Numbered from the stretch's first letter, positions 38,152 through 48,364 are shown. The stretch: 64,000 nt of DNA from an uncultured Marinoscillum sp. (GCA_902529805.1 CABZXU010000005.1:22160-86159), one strand, 5' to 3'. Made by a program: numbers and translations. The notes: generated by a model not told the origin, from the letters alone.

Positions 38152-38809
38152 TCCAATAAGTGTAAGATTAGGTTTTATAAAAGGTTGGGATTCTAACTGG
38201 TATGGCGGGAAAGATTTTTCTTTTAATTTAAGAGAAGATCATGAAATAAGAAAATATCTTTTTGCTAGACTTCCAAAGGCTGGAATTGCAAAAATATTTA
38301 TTGAAAGAAGCCTTAAGACAATAGATATTACAATTCATACTGCAAGACCAGGTATTATTATTGGAAAAGGAGGTTCTGAAGTTGAAAAACTAAAAGAAGA
38401 AGTTAAAAAATTAACTAAAAAAGATATTCAAATTAATATTTTTGAAGTAAAAAGACCTGAAATTAATGCTAAATTAATTGCAGATTCAATTGCACAACAA
38501 CTTAGAGCTAGAATATCTCATAAGAGAGCTATGAAGCAAGCACTTGCAGGAGCTATGAGAGTAGGAGCTGAAGGAATAAAAATCAAGGTTTCTGGTAGAA
38601 TTGGTGGAGCAGAAATGGCTAGATCAGAACAATATAAGGAGGGAAGAATACCTCTGCATACCATTAGGGCTGATATTGATTATGCTTTTTCTGAATCAAA
38701 TACAATATATGGAAAAATAGGCATAAAAGTTTGGATTTTTAAAGGAGAAATTATTGGTAAAAGAGATGTTACTTTGAATTTAGACAATAAAAAAAAAAAT
38801 TTTAAATAA
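38135..38809 (+). CDS. rpsC: Small-subunit ribosomal protein S3
   Basis: This 224-residue head protein lines the mRNA entry channel. It starts [24 protein letters not shown] and contains the KH-domain [15 protein letters not shown] and the C-terminal [40 protein letters not shown]. The ATG lies inside the end of rplV in another frame, so the 17-base overlap suggests translational coupling. Full length. Confidence 0.98.
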   Translation: MGQKINPISVRLGFIKGWDSNWYGGKDFSFNLREDHEIRKYLFARLPKAGIAKIFIERSLKTIDITIHTARPGIIIGKGGSEVEKLKEEVKKLTKKDIQINIFEVKRPEINAKLIADSIAQQLRARISHKRAMKQALAGAMRVGAEGIKIKVSGRIGGAEMARSEQYKEGRIPLHTIRADIDYAFSESNTIYGKIGIKVWIFKGEIIGKRDVTLNLDNKKKNFK

Positions 38810-38816
38810 ATAAATA

Positions 38817-39236
38817 ATGTTACAACCTAAAAGAACAAAATTTAGAAAAAAACAAAAAGGAAGAGTTAAGGGTATAGCTCAAAGGGGATATACTATCAAT
38901 TTTGGTTCTTTTGGTCTTAAATCATTAGAGCCTGCTTGGATTACTTCTAGACAAATTGAAGCAGCAAGAATAGCTATGACTAGAGAAATGAAAAGAGAAG
39001 GTCAAGTTTGGATTAGAATTTTTCCTGATAAACCAGTTACTAAAAAACCTGCTGAAGTAAGAATGGGAAAAGGAAAAGGTGCTCCAGAATATTGGGTAGC
39101 AGTTGTAAAACCAGGGACTATAATGTTTGAAGCTGGTGGGGTTAAAACAGAAATGGCAAAAGAAGCACTTAGATTAGCTGCTCAAAAATTGCCTATTAAA
39201 ACAAAATTTGTTGTTAGAAAAGATTACGTTGAATAA
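38817..39236 (+). CDS. rplP: Large-subunit ribosomal protein L16
   Basis: This 139-residue protein near the A site has the start [87 protein letters not shown] and ends with [15 protein letters not shown]. The Arg of the RMGKGKG segment is the usual hydroxylation position. It lies 7 bases after rpsC and 2 before rpmC. Confidence 0.98.
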   Translation: MLQPKRTKFRKKQKGRVKGIAQRGYTINFGSFGLKSLEPAWITSRQIEAARIAMTREMKREGQVWIRIFPDKPVTKKPAEVRMGKGKGAPEYWVAVVKPGTIMFEAGGVKTEMAKEALRLAAQKLPIKTKFVVRKDYVE

Positions 39237-39238
39237 AA

Positions 39239-39436
39239 ATGAATAATTCAGAAATAAGAGCTTTAAATTTAAATGACTTAAAAAATAAGTTATTAGATGA
39301 AAAAGAAAATTTAAGTAAATTAAAGTTTTCACACTCAGTTACCCCTATTGAAAATCCATCTAAAATCTGCAAGTCTAGAAAATTGATTGCTAAAATTATG
39401 ACAGAGATTAATTATAAAAAAAATATTAAAAAATAA
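39239..39436 (+). CDS. rpmC: Large-subunit ribosomal protein L29
   Basis: This 65-residue, two-helix protein at the tunnel exit contacts the SRP and trigger factor binding site. It shows [40 protein letters not shown], then a Lys-rich C-terminus. The sequence is less conserved than its neighbours, but length, helical pattern and position between rplP and rpsQ make the call secure. Confidence 0.94.
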   Translation: MNNSEIRALNLNDLKNKLLDEKENLSKLKFSHSVTPIENPSKICKSRKLIAKIMTEINYKKNIKK

Positions 39437-39438
39437 AA

Positions 39439-39693
39439 ATGAATAGAAATTTAAGAAAAGAAAGAGAAGGAATTGTTTTCAGTGATAGTATGCATAAAAC
39501 TATCTCTGTAGTATTAGAGAGAAAGGTAAAGCATCCTATTTATGGTAAATACATGTCAAGATCAACAAAAATTCTAGCTCATGATGAAAAAAATGAATGT
39601 AAGGTTGGTGATAAAGTTAGGGTTATGGAAACAAGACCTTTGAGTAAGAGAAAGAGATGGATATTTGTAGATTTAATTGAAAAAGCTAAATAA
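39439..39693 (+). CDS. rpsQ: Small-subunit ribosomal protein S17
   Basis: This 84-residue OB-fold 16S-binding protein has [72 protein letters not shown], which spans the whole family core. It lies 2 bases after rpmC and 2 before rplN. Confidence 0.97.
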   Translation: MNRNLRKEREGIVFSDSMHKTISVVLERKVKHPIYGKYMSRSTKILAHDEKNECKVGDKVRVMETRPLSKRKRWIFVDLIEKAK

Positions 39694-39695
39694 AT

Positions 39696-40064
39696 ATGAT
39701 TCAACAAGAAAGTAGATTGAAAATTGCTGATAATAGTGGTGCTAAAGAGGTCTTATGTATTAGAGTTTTGGGTGGAACCAAAAAAAGATATGCATCATTG
39801 GGAGATAAGATTGTGGTTACAATTAAAAATGCCTTACCTAATGGTAATGTAAAAAAAGGCAGTGTATCAAATGCTGTTGTTGTTAGAACTAAGAAAGAGA
39901 TAAAGAGAAAAGATGGATCATATATAAGATTCGAAGATAATGCAGCAATATTATTAAATGAAAATGATGAGCCTAGAGGAACAAGAGTTTTTGGACCGGT
40001 TGCTAGAGAATTAAGACAAAAAAAATTTATGAAAATTGTTTCACTAGCCCCTGAAGTTTTATAA
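39696..40064 (+). CDS. rplN: Large-subunit ribosomal protein L14
   Basis: This 122-residue protein sits at the subunit interface and is the docking site of RsfS, whose gene is also in this window at 13289. It begins [27 protein letters not shown] and ends with [29 protein letters not shown]. Normal length. It is 2 bases after rpsQ. Confidence 0.98.
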   Translation: MIQQESRLKIADNSGAKEVLCIRVLGGTKKRYASLGDKIVVTIKNALPNGNVKKGSVSNAVVVRTKKEIKRKDGSYIRFEDNAAILLNENDEPRGTRVFGPVARELRQKKFMKIVSLAPEVL

Positions 40065-40077
40065 AGTATTAATTATT

Positions 40078-40395
40078 ATGAAGTTACATATAAAAAAAGG
40101 AGATACAGTAAAAGTTATATCTGGAAACGATAAAGGAAAAACTGCTAAAGTTTTGTCCATATTTCCTTTTAAAAACAGAGCTCTAGTTGAGGGTATAAAT
40201 TTAGTTTCAAAACATATTAAACCCTCCGCTGATAATCCTAAAGGTAAAATTGAAAAGAAAGAATCTTCTATTCATTTAAGTAATTTAATGCTAGTTGATC
40301 CTTCAAATGGTGAACCAACTAGAACTTATAGAAAAGTTAATAAAGATGGTAAACTTTTTAGATTTTCTAAAAAAACTAATAAAATTTTAAAATAA
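40078..40395 (+). CDS. rplX: Large-subunit ribosomal protein L24
   Basis: This 105-residue KOW-domain protein starts 50S assembly. The N-terminal [44 protein letters not shown] is the family signature. [16 protein letters not shown] and a basic tail follow. Its stop overlaps the rplE start by one base. Confidence 0.97.
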   Translation: MKLHIKKGDTVKVISGNDKGKTAKVLSIFPFKNRALVEGINLVSKHIKPSADNPKGKIEKKESSIHLSNLMLVDPSNGEPTRTYRKVNKDGKLFRFSKKTNKILK

Positions 40396-40946
40396 TGCAG
40401 TTACCTCGACTAAAAGAAAAGTATTTAAAAGAAATTGTTCCTGAGCTGAAAAAACATTTTGACTTTAATTCAGTTATGCAGGTTCCAAAAATAAAAAAAA
40501 TAAGTATTAATCAAGGATTAGGTGCTGCTGTGAATAATAAAAAATTAATACAATTGAGTGTTGATGAGCTTTCTCAAATAACTGGACAAAAAGCTGTTTC
40601 TACGTATGCAAAATCATCAATTTCAAATTTTAAATTAAGAGAGGGAATGCCTATTGGTTCAAAGGTTACATTAAGAAACAATATAATGTATGAGTTTTTA
40701 GATAGATTAATATCTGTTGCTCTTCCAAGAGTTAGAGATTTTAGAGGCTTAAATCAAAAAGGGTTTGATGGTAATGGAAATTATACACTTGGTATAAAAG
40801 AACAAATTATTTTTCCTGAAATCTCTATTGACAAGGTCAATAGAATATCAGGTATGAATATAACAATTGTAACTAATTCTTCTAATGATTTGGAGGGATT
40901 TGAATTATTAAAGGCTTTTGGTATGCCTTTTGTTTTAAATAATTAA
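40395..40946 (+). CDS. rplE: Large-subunit ribosomal protein L5
   Basis: This 183-residue 5S rRNA-binding protein contains [56 protein letters not shown] and [32 protein letters not shown], all conserved. Normal length. It overlaps rplX by one base and precedes rpsN by 5. Confidence 0.98.
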   Translation: MQLPRLKEKYLKEIVPELKKHFDFNSVMQVPKIKKISINQGLGAAVNNKKLIQLSVDELSQITGQKAVSTYAKSSISNFKLREGMPIGSKVTLRNNIMYEFLDRLISVALPRVRDFRGLNQKGFDGNGNYTLGIKEQIIFPEISIDKVNRISGMNITIVTNSSNDLEGFELLKAFGMPFVLNN

Positions 40947-40951
40947 CTGTT

Positions 40952-41221
40952 ATGGCAAAAAATGGAGTAAAAGTAAGAGAAATTAAAAGAAAAAAATTAG
41001 TAAAAAAGTATGCTGATAAAAGGGCAGCTTTAAAAGCTAAAGGTGACTGGGAAGGTCTTGATAAATTACCTAGGAATTCTTCTAGTGTTAGATTACATAA
41101 TAGATGTAATTTATCAGGTAGACCTAGAGGTTACATGAGAAAATTTGGCATTTCTAGATTAGAATTCAGAAAGTTAGCTTCTGAAGGAAAAATACCTGGG
41201 ATTACTAAAGCTAGTTGGTAA
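40952..41221 (+). CDS. rpsN: Small-subunit ribosomal protein S14, zinc-free long form
   Basis: This 89-residue protein is the long, zinc-independent (C-) type of S14. It lacks the two Cys-X-X-Cys pairs of the short type and has only one Cys, in [32 protein letters not shown]. The C-terminal IPGITKASW is standard. A 61-base spacer follows, the longest inside the spc part, with no clear promoter. Confidence 0.97.
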   Translation: MAKNGVKVREIKRKKLVKKYADKRAALKAKGDWEGLDKLPRNSSSVRLHNRCNLSGRPRGYMRKFGISRLEFRKLASEGKIPGITKASW

Positions 41222-41282
41222 ATTTTATTATGAGATTAAAATTAATTAAAATTGCAAGTTTTTTAAATTATTAATATAAGTT

Positions 41283-41678
41283 ATGACCGATCCAATCGCT
41301 GATTATTTGACAAGAATAAGGAATGCTATAAAAGCAAATCAGAGAATTGTAGAAATTCCTTCTTCAAATATTAAAAAAGAAATGACAAAGGTGTTATTTG
41401 ATAAGGGTTTTATATTGAATTATAAGTTTGAAGAAGATAAATATCAAGGCAAAATAAAAATTGCCTTAAAATATAATTCAAAAACTAAAGATTCAGCTAT
41501 TGTCAGCCTAAAAAGAATAAGTAGACCTGGTTTAAGAAAATATGTTGATTCTAATACCCTTCCTAGAGTAATTAATGGATTAGGAATTGCAATAATGTCA
41601 ACTTCTAAAGGAGTTATTACAGATAAAGAAGCTAAAAAATTAAATATTGGTGGTGAAGTTTTATGTTATGTTTATTAA
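41283..41678 (+). CDS. rpsH: Small-subunit ribosomal protein S8
   Basis: This 131-residue 16S-binding protein of the central domain also represses the spc operon in E. coli. It begins [20 protein letters not shown] and contains [56 protein letters not shown]. Full length. It lies 11 bases before rplF. Confidence 0.98.
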   Translation: MTDPIADYLTRIRNAIKANQRIVEIPSSNIKKEMTKVLFDKGFILNYKFEEDKYQGKIKIALKYNSKTKDSAIVSLKRISRPGLRKYVDSNTLPRVINGLGIAIMSTSKGVITDKEAKKLNIGGEVLCYVY

Positions 41679-41689
41679 AGTAAATTATT

Positions 41690-42250
41690 ATGTCTAGAGT
41701 AGGATTAAATCCCATTTTATTACCTGATGGAGTTTCTGTTATAATTAATAAATCTTCTATCATTATAAAAGGACCAAAAGGTGAGATTGTTCAGGATTTT
41801 GATCCTGATTTTTCGATAAAAGAAAATGATAATATGTTATTAATTTCAAGACCTTCAGAGCAAAAAAGACATAAGTCTCTTCATGGACTTTACAGGTCAT
41901 TGATTAACAATTGTGTTATAGGTGTTTCTGAGGGCTATGAATTGTCTCTAGAGCTGGTAGGAGTAGGATATAAAGTTTCATTACAAGGAAACATTCTTTA
42001 TCTTAGCCTTGGATTCTCTCATTCAATATATTTTGAAATTCCAAATGAGATAAAAGTAAATGTTGAATCGGTTAAAGGTAGCCCACCACTAATTAAACTT
42101 GTTGGAATTGATAAACAACTTGTTGGTCAAATTGCTGCTAAAATTAAATCATTAAGACCGGTTGAACCATACAAAGGAAAAGGTATTAAATTAGTTGGAG
42201 AACATGTAATTAGAAAAGTTGGAAAAGCTGCTGCAGCTACTACAAGTTAA
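41690..42250 (+). CDS. rplF: Large-subunit ribosomal protein L6
   Basis: This 186-residue two-domain protein lies near the sarcin-ricin loop. It begins MSRVGLNPILLPDGVSVIINKSSIIIKGPKGE and has the C-terminal signature DKQLVGQIAAKIKSLRPVEPYKGKGIKLVGEHVIRKVGKAA. The tail AAATTS is slightly longer than usual. It lies 10 bases before rplR. Confidence 0.97.
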   Translation: MSRVGLNPILLPDGVSVIINKSSIIIKGPKGEIVQDFDPDFSIKENDNMLLISRPSEQKRHKSLHGLYRSLINNCVIGVSEGYELSLELVGVGYKVSLQGNILYLSLGFSHSIYFEIPNEIKVNVESVKGSPPLIKLVGIDKQLVGQIAAKIKSLRPVEPYKGKGIKLVGEHVIRKVGKAAAATTS

Positions 42251-42260
42251 TAATGTAAAT

Positions 42261-42608
42261 ATGGGTTTAAATAAAAATCAAAGAAGAAATAAAATTAAAT
42301 TTAGTATCAGAAAAAAAATAAATGGATCTGATATTAGACCCAGAGTATCCTTGTATAAGAGTAATAAATCAATTTATTCTCAAATTATTGATGATAAAAA
42401 GGGTAATACTCTCATTTCTTGTTCTTCAAATGAAATAAAGAAAAAAGGTATAAATATCTCTATTTCAAAAGAAGTAGGACTTGCTTTGGCTAAAAAGGCT
42501 ATATCAGCAGGTATAAAAAATGTAGTTTTTGATAGGAGTGGTTATAAATATCATGGTAAGGTAAAGTCTTTTGCTGAAGGGGCTAGAGAAGGAGGGTTAA
42601 AATTTTAA
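42261..42608 (+). CDS. rplR: Large-subunit ribosomal protein L18
   Basis: This 115-residue 5S rRNA-binding protein contains RPRVSLYKSNKSIYSQIIDDKKGNTLISCSS and GLALAKKAISAGIKNVVFDRSGYKYHGKVKSFAEGAREGGLKF, which are family hallmarks. The ATG at 42261 gives the standard start (MGLNKNQRR). An open frame from 42219 runs into rplF and is not used. Confidence 0.97.
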   Translation: MGLNKNQRRNKIKFSIRKKINGSDIRPRVSLYKSNKSIYSQIIDDKKGNTLISCSSNEIKKKGINISISKEVGLALAKKAISAGIKNVVFDRSGYKYHGKVKSFAEGAREGGLKF

Positions 42609-42611
42609 ATT

Positions 42612-43115
42612 ATGAAAAAAATAAAAGCTAGTGAATTAGAATTAAAGGAAACTGTTGTTTCAATTAGTAGAGTAACTAAAGTTGTAAAGGGTGGAAGAAG
42701 GTTTAGTTTCTCTGCTATTGTTGTAGTAGGTAATGAAAAAGGTGTTGTAGGACATGGTTTGGGAAAAGCAAATGAGGTTACGAATGCTATTATCAAAGGT
42801 ACAGATGATGCTAAAAAAAATCTAGTTAATATTCCCATTTTAAAAAATACTGTACCTCATCAGGTAACAGGTAAGTATGGAGGAGGTTTTGTATTAATTA
42901 AACCGGCTGCTCCTGGTACAGGTGTGATTGCTGGAGGTGCTATGCGTTCAGTTTTTGAGAATGCCGGAATAAAAGATGTTCTTGCAAAATCTAAAGGTTC
43001 ATCTAATCCTCATAATGTTATTAAAGCTACTTTTAGTGGGTTGCTAAAATTGAGAGATCCTTTAGCTGTTTCAAAGCAAAGAGGTGTTAGTTTAAATAAG
43101 ATATTTAATGGATAA
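42612..43115 (+). CDS. rpsE: Small-subunit ribosomal protein S5
   Basis: This 167-residue protein at the mRNA entry site aids accuracy and unwinding. It contains [42 protein letters not shown] and [42 protein letters not shown], intact throughout. Its 3' end overlaps rpmD by 8 bases. Confidence 0.98.
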   Translation: MKKIKASELELKETVVSISRVTKVVKGGRRFSFSAIVVVGNEKGVVGHGLGKANEVTNAIIKGTDDAKKNLVNIPILKNTVPHQVTGKYGGGFVLIKPAAPGTGVIAGGAMRSVFENAGIKDVLAKSKGSSNPHNVIKATFSGLLKLRDPLAVSKQRGVSLNKIFNG

Positions 43116-43299
43116 TTATAAAGGAAAATTATTACTTACTCAAGTTAAAAGTTTGATTTCAAAAAATCAAAAACAAAAAAGAACTATCGTGGCACTGGGT
43201 CTAGGTAAAATTAATAAATCTGTTACAAAAAAGGCTTCTCCTGAAGTAATTGGAATGATAAAAACTGTAAATCATTTAATTCAAGTAAAAAAGATATAG
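43108..43299 (+). CDS. rpmD: Large-subunit ribosomal protein L30
   Basis: This 63-residue protein has the L30 pattern [55 protein letters not shown]. It starts inside the end of rpsE (8-base overlap), which suggests coupled translation, and precedes rplO by 2 bases. Confidence 0.96.
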   Translation: MDNYKGKLLLTQVKSLISKNQKQKRTIVALGLGKINKSVTKKASPEVIGMIKTVNHLIQVKKI

Positions 43300-43301
43300 T
43301 T

Positions 43302-43757
43302 ATGAAATTACATACCTTAAAACCAGCCGATGGTTCAATAAAATCAAGAAAAAGAATTGCTAGAGGTCAAGGATCTGGTAGAGGAGGTACTTCAACAAAA
43401 GGCCACAAAGGAGCTCAATCTCGTTCTGGTTATTCCAGGAAGTTTGGTTTTGAAGGTGGTCAAATGCCTCTTTACAGAAGAATTCCTAAATTTGGTTTTA
43501 GGTCACCAAATAGAATAGAGACTAAGCCAATCAATCTTGATGTTTTGCAAAATTTAGTTGATAAACAAAAACTTAAAGAAATCACCCCAGATACCTTAAT
43601 AAAAAATGGTTTAGCTAAAAAAAATAGTTTAATAAAAATTTTAGGAGGAGGTAAAATAAAGTCCAAGGTTAATATAAAATCTCATATGTTTTCAAAATCA
43701 GCTATTAAGGCAATTGAAAAATTAGGAGGCAAAGCTCAAATTATTTCGAATGATTAA
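43302..43757 (+). CDS. rplO: Large-subunit ribosomal protein L15
   Basis: This 151-residue protein has the long basic N-terminal extension KLHTLKPADGSIKSRKRIARGQGSGRGGTSTKGHKGAQSRSGYSRKFGFEGGQMPLYRRIPKFGF that reaches into 23S rRNA, then a globular C-terminal domain. Its stop lies 8 bases beyond the secY start. Confidence 0.98.
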   Translation: MKLHTLKPADGSIKSRKRIARGQGSGRGGTSTKGHKGAQSRSGYSRKFGFEGGQMPLYRRIPKFGFRSPNRIETKPINLDVLQNLVDKQKLKEITPDTLIKNGLAKKNSLIKILGGGKIKSKVNIKSHMFSKSAIKAIEKLGGKAQIISND

Positions 43758-45054
43758 GTTATTTACAGTTATAAAAGACATTTTTTCTATTCAAGAATTA
43801 AGAGAAAGGATTCTAAATACTATCTTCTTTTTAATAATTTTCAGACTTGGTTCTTTTGTTGTATTACCTGGTATTGATCCTTCTAAACTACAGACAGATG
43901 CTTCAGGAATTTTTGGATTGTTAGATACTTTTTTAGGTGGTGCTTTTAGTAATGCATCAATTTTTGCACTAGGTATTATGCCTTATATTTCTGCCTCGAT
44001 TGTAGTTCAACTATTAGGTGTAACTATGCCATATTTTCAAAAGCTACAAAAAGATGGTGATAGTGGAAGAAAAAAGCTTAATCAAATTACAAGATATTTA
44101 ACAATAGCATTGACTTCTTTCCAAAGTATTGCTTATTTAACTGCAACTATCCCTCCTGAGGCAATTTTAGTTTCTAATAAGTTATTTTTTACTGTTTCTA
44201 GTGTTATAATTTTAGTTTCAGGGACAATTTTTTGTATGTGGTTAGGAGAAAAAATTACTGATAAAGGCATTGGTAATGGAATTTCTATGCTTATAATGAT
44301 TGGAATAATTTCTAGGTTTCCTGGAAGCTTAGTTGCCGAAGCTTTATCTAAAGGAATGAGCCAAGCTTTATTGTTTATTGTTGAAATTGCTGTCTTATTT
44401 GGTGTAGTAATGTTTACAGTAATGGTTGTAAAAGCAATTAGAAGAATACCTGTTCAATATGCAAAGCAAGTTATAGGAGGAAATCTTTATAGAGGTAAAA
44501 GACAATACATTCCTGTTAGAGTAAACTCATCTGGTGTTATGCCAATAATTTTTGCTCAAGCCTTAATGTTTTTACCCGCAATAATTGGTTTACAGTTTGC
44601 GGAAAATTCAGATTTTTTTCAATATATTGCAACTTCATTTTCTAATATGCAATCATGGCCGTACAATTTAACATTCGCTTCGTTAATTATTCTGTTTACT
44701 TTTTTTTATACTGCTATTACAATTAATCCAAATCAAATGGCTGATGATATGAAAAGAAATAATGGATTTATTCCTGGAATTAAACCAGGAAAAGAAACTT
44801 CTGACTTTATTTCTGGTGTACTGGATAGAGTAACGTTACCTGGATCTTTATTGCTCGCACTTATAGCAGTTTTACCTGCTTTTGCAATGATTTTTGGTGT
44901 AAGTCAAAGTTTTTCAACTTTTTATGGAGGAACCTCTTTATTGATTATGGTAGGAGTTATTCTTGATACCTTACAACAGATAGAAAGTTATTTATTAATG
45001 AGAAGTTATGATGGAATGATGAAATCAGGTAAAGTAAAAGGAAGAAGTAAGTAA
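43750..45054 (+). CDS. secY: Preprotein translocase subunit SecY
   Basis: This 434-residue inner-membrane channel has ten hydrophobic segments. The plug region (GLLDTFLGGAFSNASIFALGIMPYISASIVVQLL) and the cytoplasmic loops with RRIPVQYAKQVIGG and IPVRVNSSGVMPIIFAQALMFLP are typical. It overlaps rplO by 8 bases. The next gene is infA, with neither adk nor map between them. Confidence 0.98.
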   Translation: MIKLFTVIKDIFSIQELRERILNTIFFLIIFRLGSFVVLPGIDPSKLQTDASGIFGLLDTFLGGAFSNASIFALGIMPYISASIVVQLLGVTMPYFQKLQKDGDSGRKKLNQITRYLTIALTSFQSIAYLTATIPPEAILVSNKLFFTVSSVIILVSGTIFCMWLGEKITDKGIGNGISMLIMIGIISRFPGSLVAEALSKGMSQALLFIVEIAVLFGVVMFTVMVVKAIRRIPVQYAKQVIGGNLYRGKRQYIPVRVNSSGVMPIIFAQALMFLPAIIGLQFAENSDFFQYIATSFSNMQSWPYNLTFASLIILFTFFYTAITINPNQMADDMKRNNGFIPGIKPGKETSDFISGVLDRVTLPGSLLLALIAVLPAFAMIFGVSQSFSTFYGGTSLLIMVGVILDTLQQIESYLLMRSYDGMMKSGKVKGRSK

Positions 45055-45066
45055 TTAAAATTTAAT

Positions 45067-45285
45067 ATGGCTAAACAGAAACCTATAGAGCAAGATGGAG
45101 TGGTAGTAGAATCGTTGTCTAATGCTATGTTCAAAGTTAAATTAGATAACGAACATGTTATTATTGCACATATTTCAGGCAAAATGAGGATGTTTTATAT
45201 TAAACTATTACCAGGAGATAAAGTAAGGTTAGAAATGTCACCTTATGATCTATCTAAAGGAAGAATTGTATATAGATATAAATAA
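45067..45285 (+). CDS. infA: Translation initiation factor IF-1
   Basis: This 72-residue OB-fold protein occupies the A site during initiation. [70 protein letters not shown] covers the entire conserved core and matches the family length exactly. It is 12 bases after secY. Confidence 0.98.
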   Translation: MAKQKPIEQDGVVVESLSNAMFKVKLDNEHVIIAHISGKMRMFYIKLLPGDKVRLEMSPYDLSKGRIVYRYK

Positions 45286-45290
45286 ATATT

Positions 45291-45407
45291 ATGAAAATTA
45301 GAGCATCAGTTAAAAAAAGAAGTAACGATTGTCAAGTTATTAAAAGAAAAGGAAAAATATACGTGATTAATAAAAAGAATCCACGGTTTAAACAAAGACA
45401 AGGTTAA
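45291..45407 (+). CDS. rpmJ: Large-subunit ribosomal protein L36, zinc-free form
   Basis: A 38-residue gene, easily missed because of its size, between infA and rpsM. The product starts [21 protein letters not shown] and ends [12 protein letters not shown], an unmistakable L36 of the type that lacks the Cys/Cys/Cys/His zinc ligands (only one Cys). Spacing is 5 bases to infA and 4 to rpsM. Confidence 0.96.
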   Translation: MKIRASVKKRSNDCQVIKRKGKIYVINKKNPRFKQRQG

Positions 45408-45411
45408 TATT

Positions 45412-45786
45412 ATGAGAATTGCAGGTATAGATATTCCAGATAATAAAAGAGGAGAAGTTGCTCTAACATATATTTTTGGTATAGGAACTTCATCTTCAAA
45501 AAAAATATTGAAATCAGCCGGTATTGATTTTGATAAAAAAATAGGAAATTGGACAGATGATGAATCAAATTTAGTTAGAAAACTAATTAGTGATGAATAT
45601 ACCATCGAAGGAGATTTAAAATCCGAGGTTCAATTAAGTATAAAAAGACTAATGGATATAGGTTCTTATAGGGGTTTAAGACATAGAAAAGGCTTACCGG
45701 TTAGAGGACAAAAAACGAAAAATAACTCAAGAACAAGAAAAGGTAAAAGAAAAACTGTTGCTAATAAAAAAAAGTTAACTAAATAA
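45412..45786 (+). CDS. rpsM: Small-subunit ribosomal protein S13
   Basis: This 124-residue head protein forms intersubunit bridges and touches the P-site tRNA through its basic tail. It begins [25 protein letters not shown] and has [31 protein letters not shown] near the end. It is 7 bases before rpsK. Confidence 0.98.
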   Translation: MRIAGIDIPDNKRGEVALTYIFGIGTSSSKKILKSAGIDFDKKIGNWTDDESNLVRKLISDEYTIEGDLKSEVQLSIKRLMDIGSYRGLRHRKGLPVRGQKTKNNSRTRKGKRKTVANKKKLTK

Positions 45787-45793
45787 TATTTAA

Positions 45794-46189
45794 ATGAGTG
45801 AAAAGAAACAAGATAAGTCGAAAAAGAAAAGAAAAGTTATTGTAGGTAACAATGGCCAAGCACATATTAAGTGTTCTTTTAATAATATTATCATTTCAAT
45901 AACTAATGTTTCTGGACAAGTAATTTCATGGTCTTCTGCTGGAAAAATGGGATTTAGAGGCTCTAAGAAAAGTACACCTTATGCTGCACAGGTTGCTACT
46001 GAAGATGCTGTGAAAGTTGCTTATGATTTAGGATTAAGAAAAGTAGATATCTTTATTAAGGGACCTGGTTCCGGAAGAGATTCAGCTGTTAGAACTATTC
46101 AAAATACAGGATTAGATGTATTATCTATTAATGATGTAACCCCTCTTCCTCATAATGGATGTAGACCACCAAAAAGAAGAAGAGTATAA
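45794..46189 (+). CDS. rpsK: Small-subunit ribosomal protein S11
   Basis: This 131-residue platform protein has a Lys-rich N-terminus, then [50 protein letters not shown] and a C-terminal [18 protein letters not shown] that binds near the mRNA exit. Normal length. It lies between rpsM and rpsD. Confidence 0.98.
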   Translation: MSEKKQDKSKKKRKVIVGNNGQAHIKCSFNNIIISITNVSGQVISWSSAGKMGFRGSKKSTPYAAQVATEDAVKVAYDLGLRKVDIFIKGPGSGRDSAVRTIQNTGLDVLSINDVTPLPHNGCRPPKRRRV

Positions 46190-46198
46190 TAAATAATT

Positions 46199-46804
46199 AT
46201 GGCTAGATATACAGGACCAAAATCAAAAATTTCAAGAAGATACAGTGAACCAATTTTTGGTGATACCAAGGCATTAGAAAAAAAACCTTATCCACCTGGA
46301 CAACATGGTAGAGGAAGAAGAAAAAAACCTTCCGAATATGCAATCCAACTTTCCGAAAAACAAAAAGCAAAATATATTTATGGAATTTTGGAAAAGCAGT
46401 TTAGGAATTTATTTAAAAAAGCATCGAGCAAGTCTGGAATAACAGGTGAAAATTTACTTATATTACTTGAATCTAGACTTGATAATGTAGTTTTTAGATT
46501 AGGTATTACTAAAACAAGACGATCAGCTAGACAATTAGTAACTCATAAACATATATTAGTTAATGGAAAAATGGTTAATATTCCTTCTTTCTCTCTTAAA
46601 GAAGGTGACATTATTAGTATTAGAGATAAGTCTAGATCTATTTCCTTTATAAATGAATGCATTAACGATCCAAATAATTCTAAATATAATTGGCTTGATT
46701 GGGATTCTAAATCCTTTTCCGGAAAACTGATAAATTATCCAGATAGAGAGTCTATTCCTGAAAATATTAATGAACAATTAATTGTAGAACTTTATTCAAA
46801 ATAA
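46199..46804 (+). CDS. rpsD: Small-subunit ribosomal protein S4, zinc-free form
   Basis: This 201-residue 16S-binding protein is needed for assembly and accuracy. MARYTGPKSKISRRYSEPIFG is followed by KPYPPGQHGRGRRKKPSEYAIQLSEKQKAKYIYGI without the N-terminal Cys zinc ligands. The S4 RNA-binding domain contains ESRLDNVVFRLGITKTRRSARQLVTHKHILVNGK. rpoA follows after 27 bases. Confidence 0.98.
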   Translation: MARYTGPKSKISRRYSEPIFGDTKALEKKPYPPGQHGRGRRKKPSEYAIQLSEKQKAKYIYGILEKQFRNLFKKASSKSGITGENLLILLESRLDNVVFRLGITKTRRSARQLVTHKHILVNGKMVNIPSFSLKEGDIISIRDKSRSISFINECINDPNNSKYNWLDWDSKSFSGKLINYPDRESIPENINEQLIVELYSK

Positions 46805-46831
46805 AAAATGTTAAAATAAATTATAAAAATT

Positions 46832-47815
46832 ATGTCACTACTTTCATTTCAATTACCTGATAAAATAGTAATGGAAAAGTCTGATGATTTTCATGGACTT
46901 TTTACTTTTAAACCTCTTCAACCAGGATATGGTGTAACAATTGGTAATGTTGTAAGAAGAGTTTTAATTTCTTCACTAGAAGGATATGCAATAACTGCTA
47001 TTAAAATACCGAAGATTCTTCATGAATTTTCAACTATTGAAGGAATTGTAGAAGAAGTTTCCGAAATAATTTTAAATTTAAAATCAGTTAGATTTAAATC
47101 TATAGTTGAAAACCCAGATGATATTATTTCTGTTAAAATTTCAAAAAAAGGTGATTTTACAGCCAAGGATATAGCAGCATCAACAAGCTCATATGAAATT
47201 TTAAATCCTGAAAATTTGATTTGTACGATAAATAAAAGTATAAAACTTTCTATTGATTTGAAAATAGAAAAAGGTCGAGGTTATGTTACAGCTGAAGAAA
47301 ATAGTGCAAATTTTATAGATAAAGGCTTTATAAGCATAGATTCGGTATTTTCTCCAATATTAAATGTTAAATATTTTGTTGAGAATACTAGGGTTAAGCA
47401 AAAAACTGATTTTGAAAAGCTAGTTATAGATATTAAAACTGATGGATCCATACATCCAGAAGATGCTTTGAAAGATTCTGCAAGGTTACTTATTAAACAT
47501 TTTGTTTTATTTTCAGATAAGGATATGGAATTTGCTGAAGATACATCTGGCGAAATTGAAGCTGTTGATGAAGAACTTTTACATATGAGAAAGCTTCTTA
47601 AAACTTCTCTGACTGATTTGGATCTTTCAGTAAGAGCTTATAATTGTTTAAAAGCTGCCGAAATAAGAACTCTTGGTGATTTAGTTAGTATTGAAATTTC
47701 TGATATGATGAAGTTTAGAAATTTTGGAAAAAAATCTCTTACTGAATTAGAAGAATTGGTTGAGAGTAAAGGGCTAAATTTTGGAATGGATTTAAAGGTT
47801 TACAATTTAGATTAA
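46832..47815 (+). CDS. rpoA: RNA polymerase subunit alpha
   Basis: This 327-residue protein nucleates polymerase assembly. The N-terminal dimerisation domain has FTFKPLQPGYGVTIGNVVRRVLISSLEGYAITAIKI. The C-terminal domain (about 250-327) has LDLSVRAYNCLKAAEIRTLGDLVS and FGKKSLTELEELVESKGLNFGM, the part that binds upstream DNA and activators. It lies between rpsD and rplQ as in most bacteria. Confidence 0.99.
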   Translation: MSLLSFQLPDKIVMEKSDDFHGLFTFKPLQPGYGVTIGNVVRRVLISSLEGYAITAIKIPKILHEFSTIEGIVEEVSEIILNLKSVRFKSIVENPDDIISVKISKKGDFTAKDIAASTSSYEILNPENLICTINKSIKLSIDLKIEKGRGYVTAEENSANFIDKGFISIDSVFSPILNVKYFVENTRVKQKTDFEKLVIDIKTDGSIHPEDALKDSARLLIKHFVLFSDKDMEFAEDTSGEIEAVDEELLHMRKLLKTSLTDLDLSVRAYNCLKAAEIRTLGDLVSIEISDMMKFRNFGKKSLTELEELVESKGLNFGMDLKVYNLD

Positions 47816-47824
47816 TTTAAATTA

Positions 47825-48364
47825 ATGAAACACGGTAAAAGATTTAATCATTTAAGTAGAATTCCTTCTCATAGAAAGGCCATGTTATCTAATATGGCAT
47901 CATCATTGATTTTGGAAAAGCAAATTTCTACAACTTTAGCTAAAGCTAAAGCCCTTAGAAAGTTTGTTGAACCTCTTATTACTAAATCTAAAAATGATAC
48001 TACTCACTCTAGAAGAATAGTTTTTTCTTATTTACAGAATAAGCATTCAGTTAGGGAATTATTCGATGAGGTATCCCAAAGAATTTCAGATCGTACGGGT
48101 GGGTATACTAGGATTATAAAATTAGGGAATAGGTTAGGAGATAATGCAAATTTATGTTTAATTGAACTTATTGATTTTAATCAATTTACAAAAGAGAGTG
48201 ATGCAGATACTGCTGGAAAGAAAAAAACTAGAAGAAGAAGAAAATCTAAAAATAAAGCTCCTGATTCATCAAAAAATACTGAATTAAAACCTAATAATAA
48301 GGGAGTTACTAAATCAAAGAAGAAAGTTGAATCAAAATCTTCAAAAAAAAATGATAATAAATAA
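47825..48364 (+). CDS. rplQ: Large-subunit ribosomal protein L17 with basic C-terminal tail
   Basis: This 179-residue protein has a normal L17 core ([52 protein letters not shown]) over the first 120 residues or so. It is then extended by about 50 residues of Lys/Ser/Asn-rich low-complexity sequence ([18 protein letters not shown] onward). Extended L17 proteins occur in other Bacteroidota. It is the last gene of the ribosomal block and is followed by a terminator. Confidence 0.97.
   Translation: MKHGKRFNHLSRIPSHRKAMLSNMASSLILEKQISTTLAKAKALRKFVEPLITKSKNDTTHSRRIVFSYLQNKHSVRELFDEVSQRISDRTGGYTRIIKLGNRLGDNANLCLIELIDFNQFTKESDADTAGKKKTRRRRKSKNKAPDSSKNTELKPNNKGVTKSKKKVESKSSKKNDNK

Noticed and set aside
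45055..45066. Absence of adk and map between secY and infA as a deletion
   Set aside because: Direct secY-infA linkage is common in Flavobacteriia, so this is an ordinary gene order for the group.
40952..46804. Zinc-free versions of S14, L36 and S4 as evidence for adaptation to low zinc
   Set aside because: These forms are the usual ones in many Bacteroidota and sit at their normal loci, so they are not a special adaptation here.
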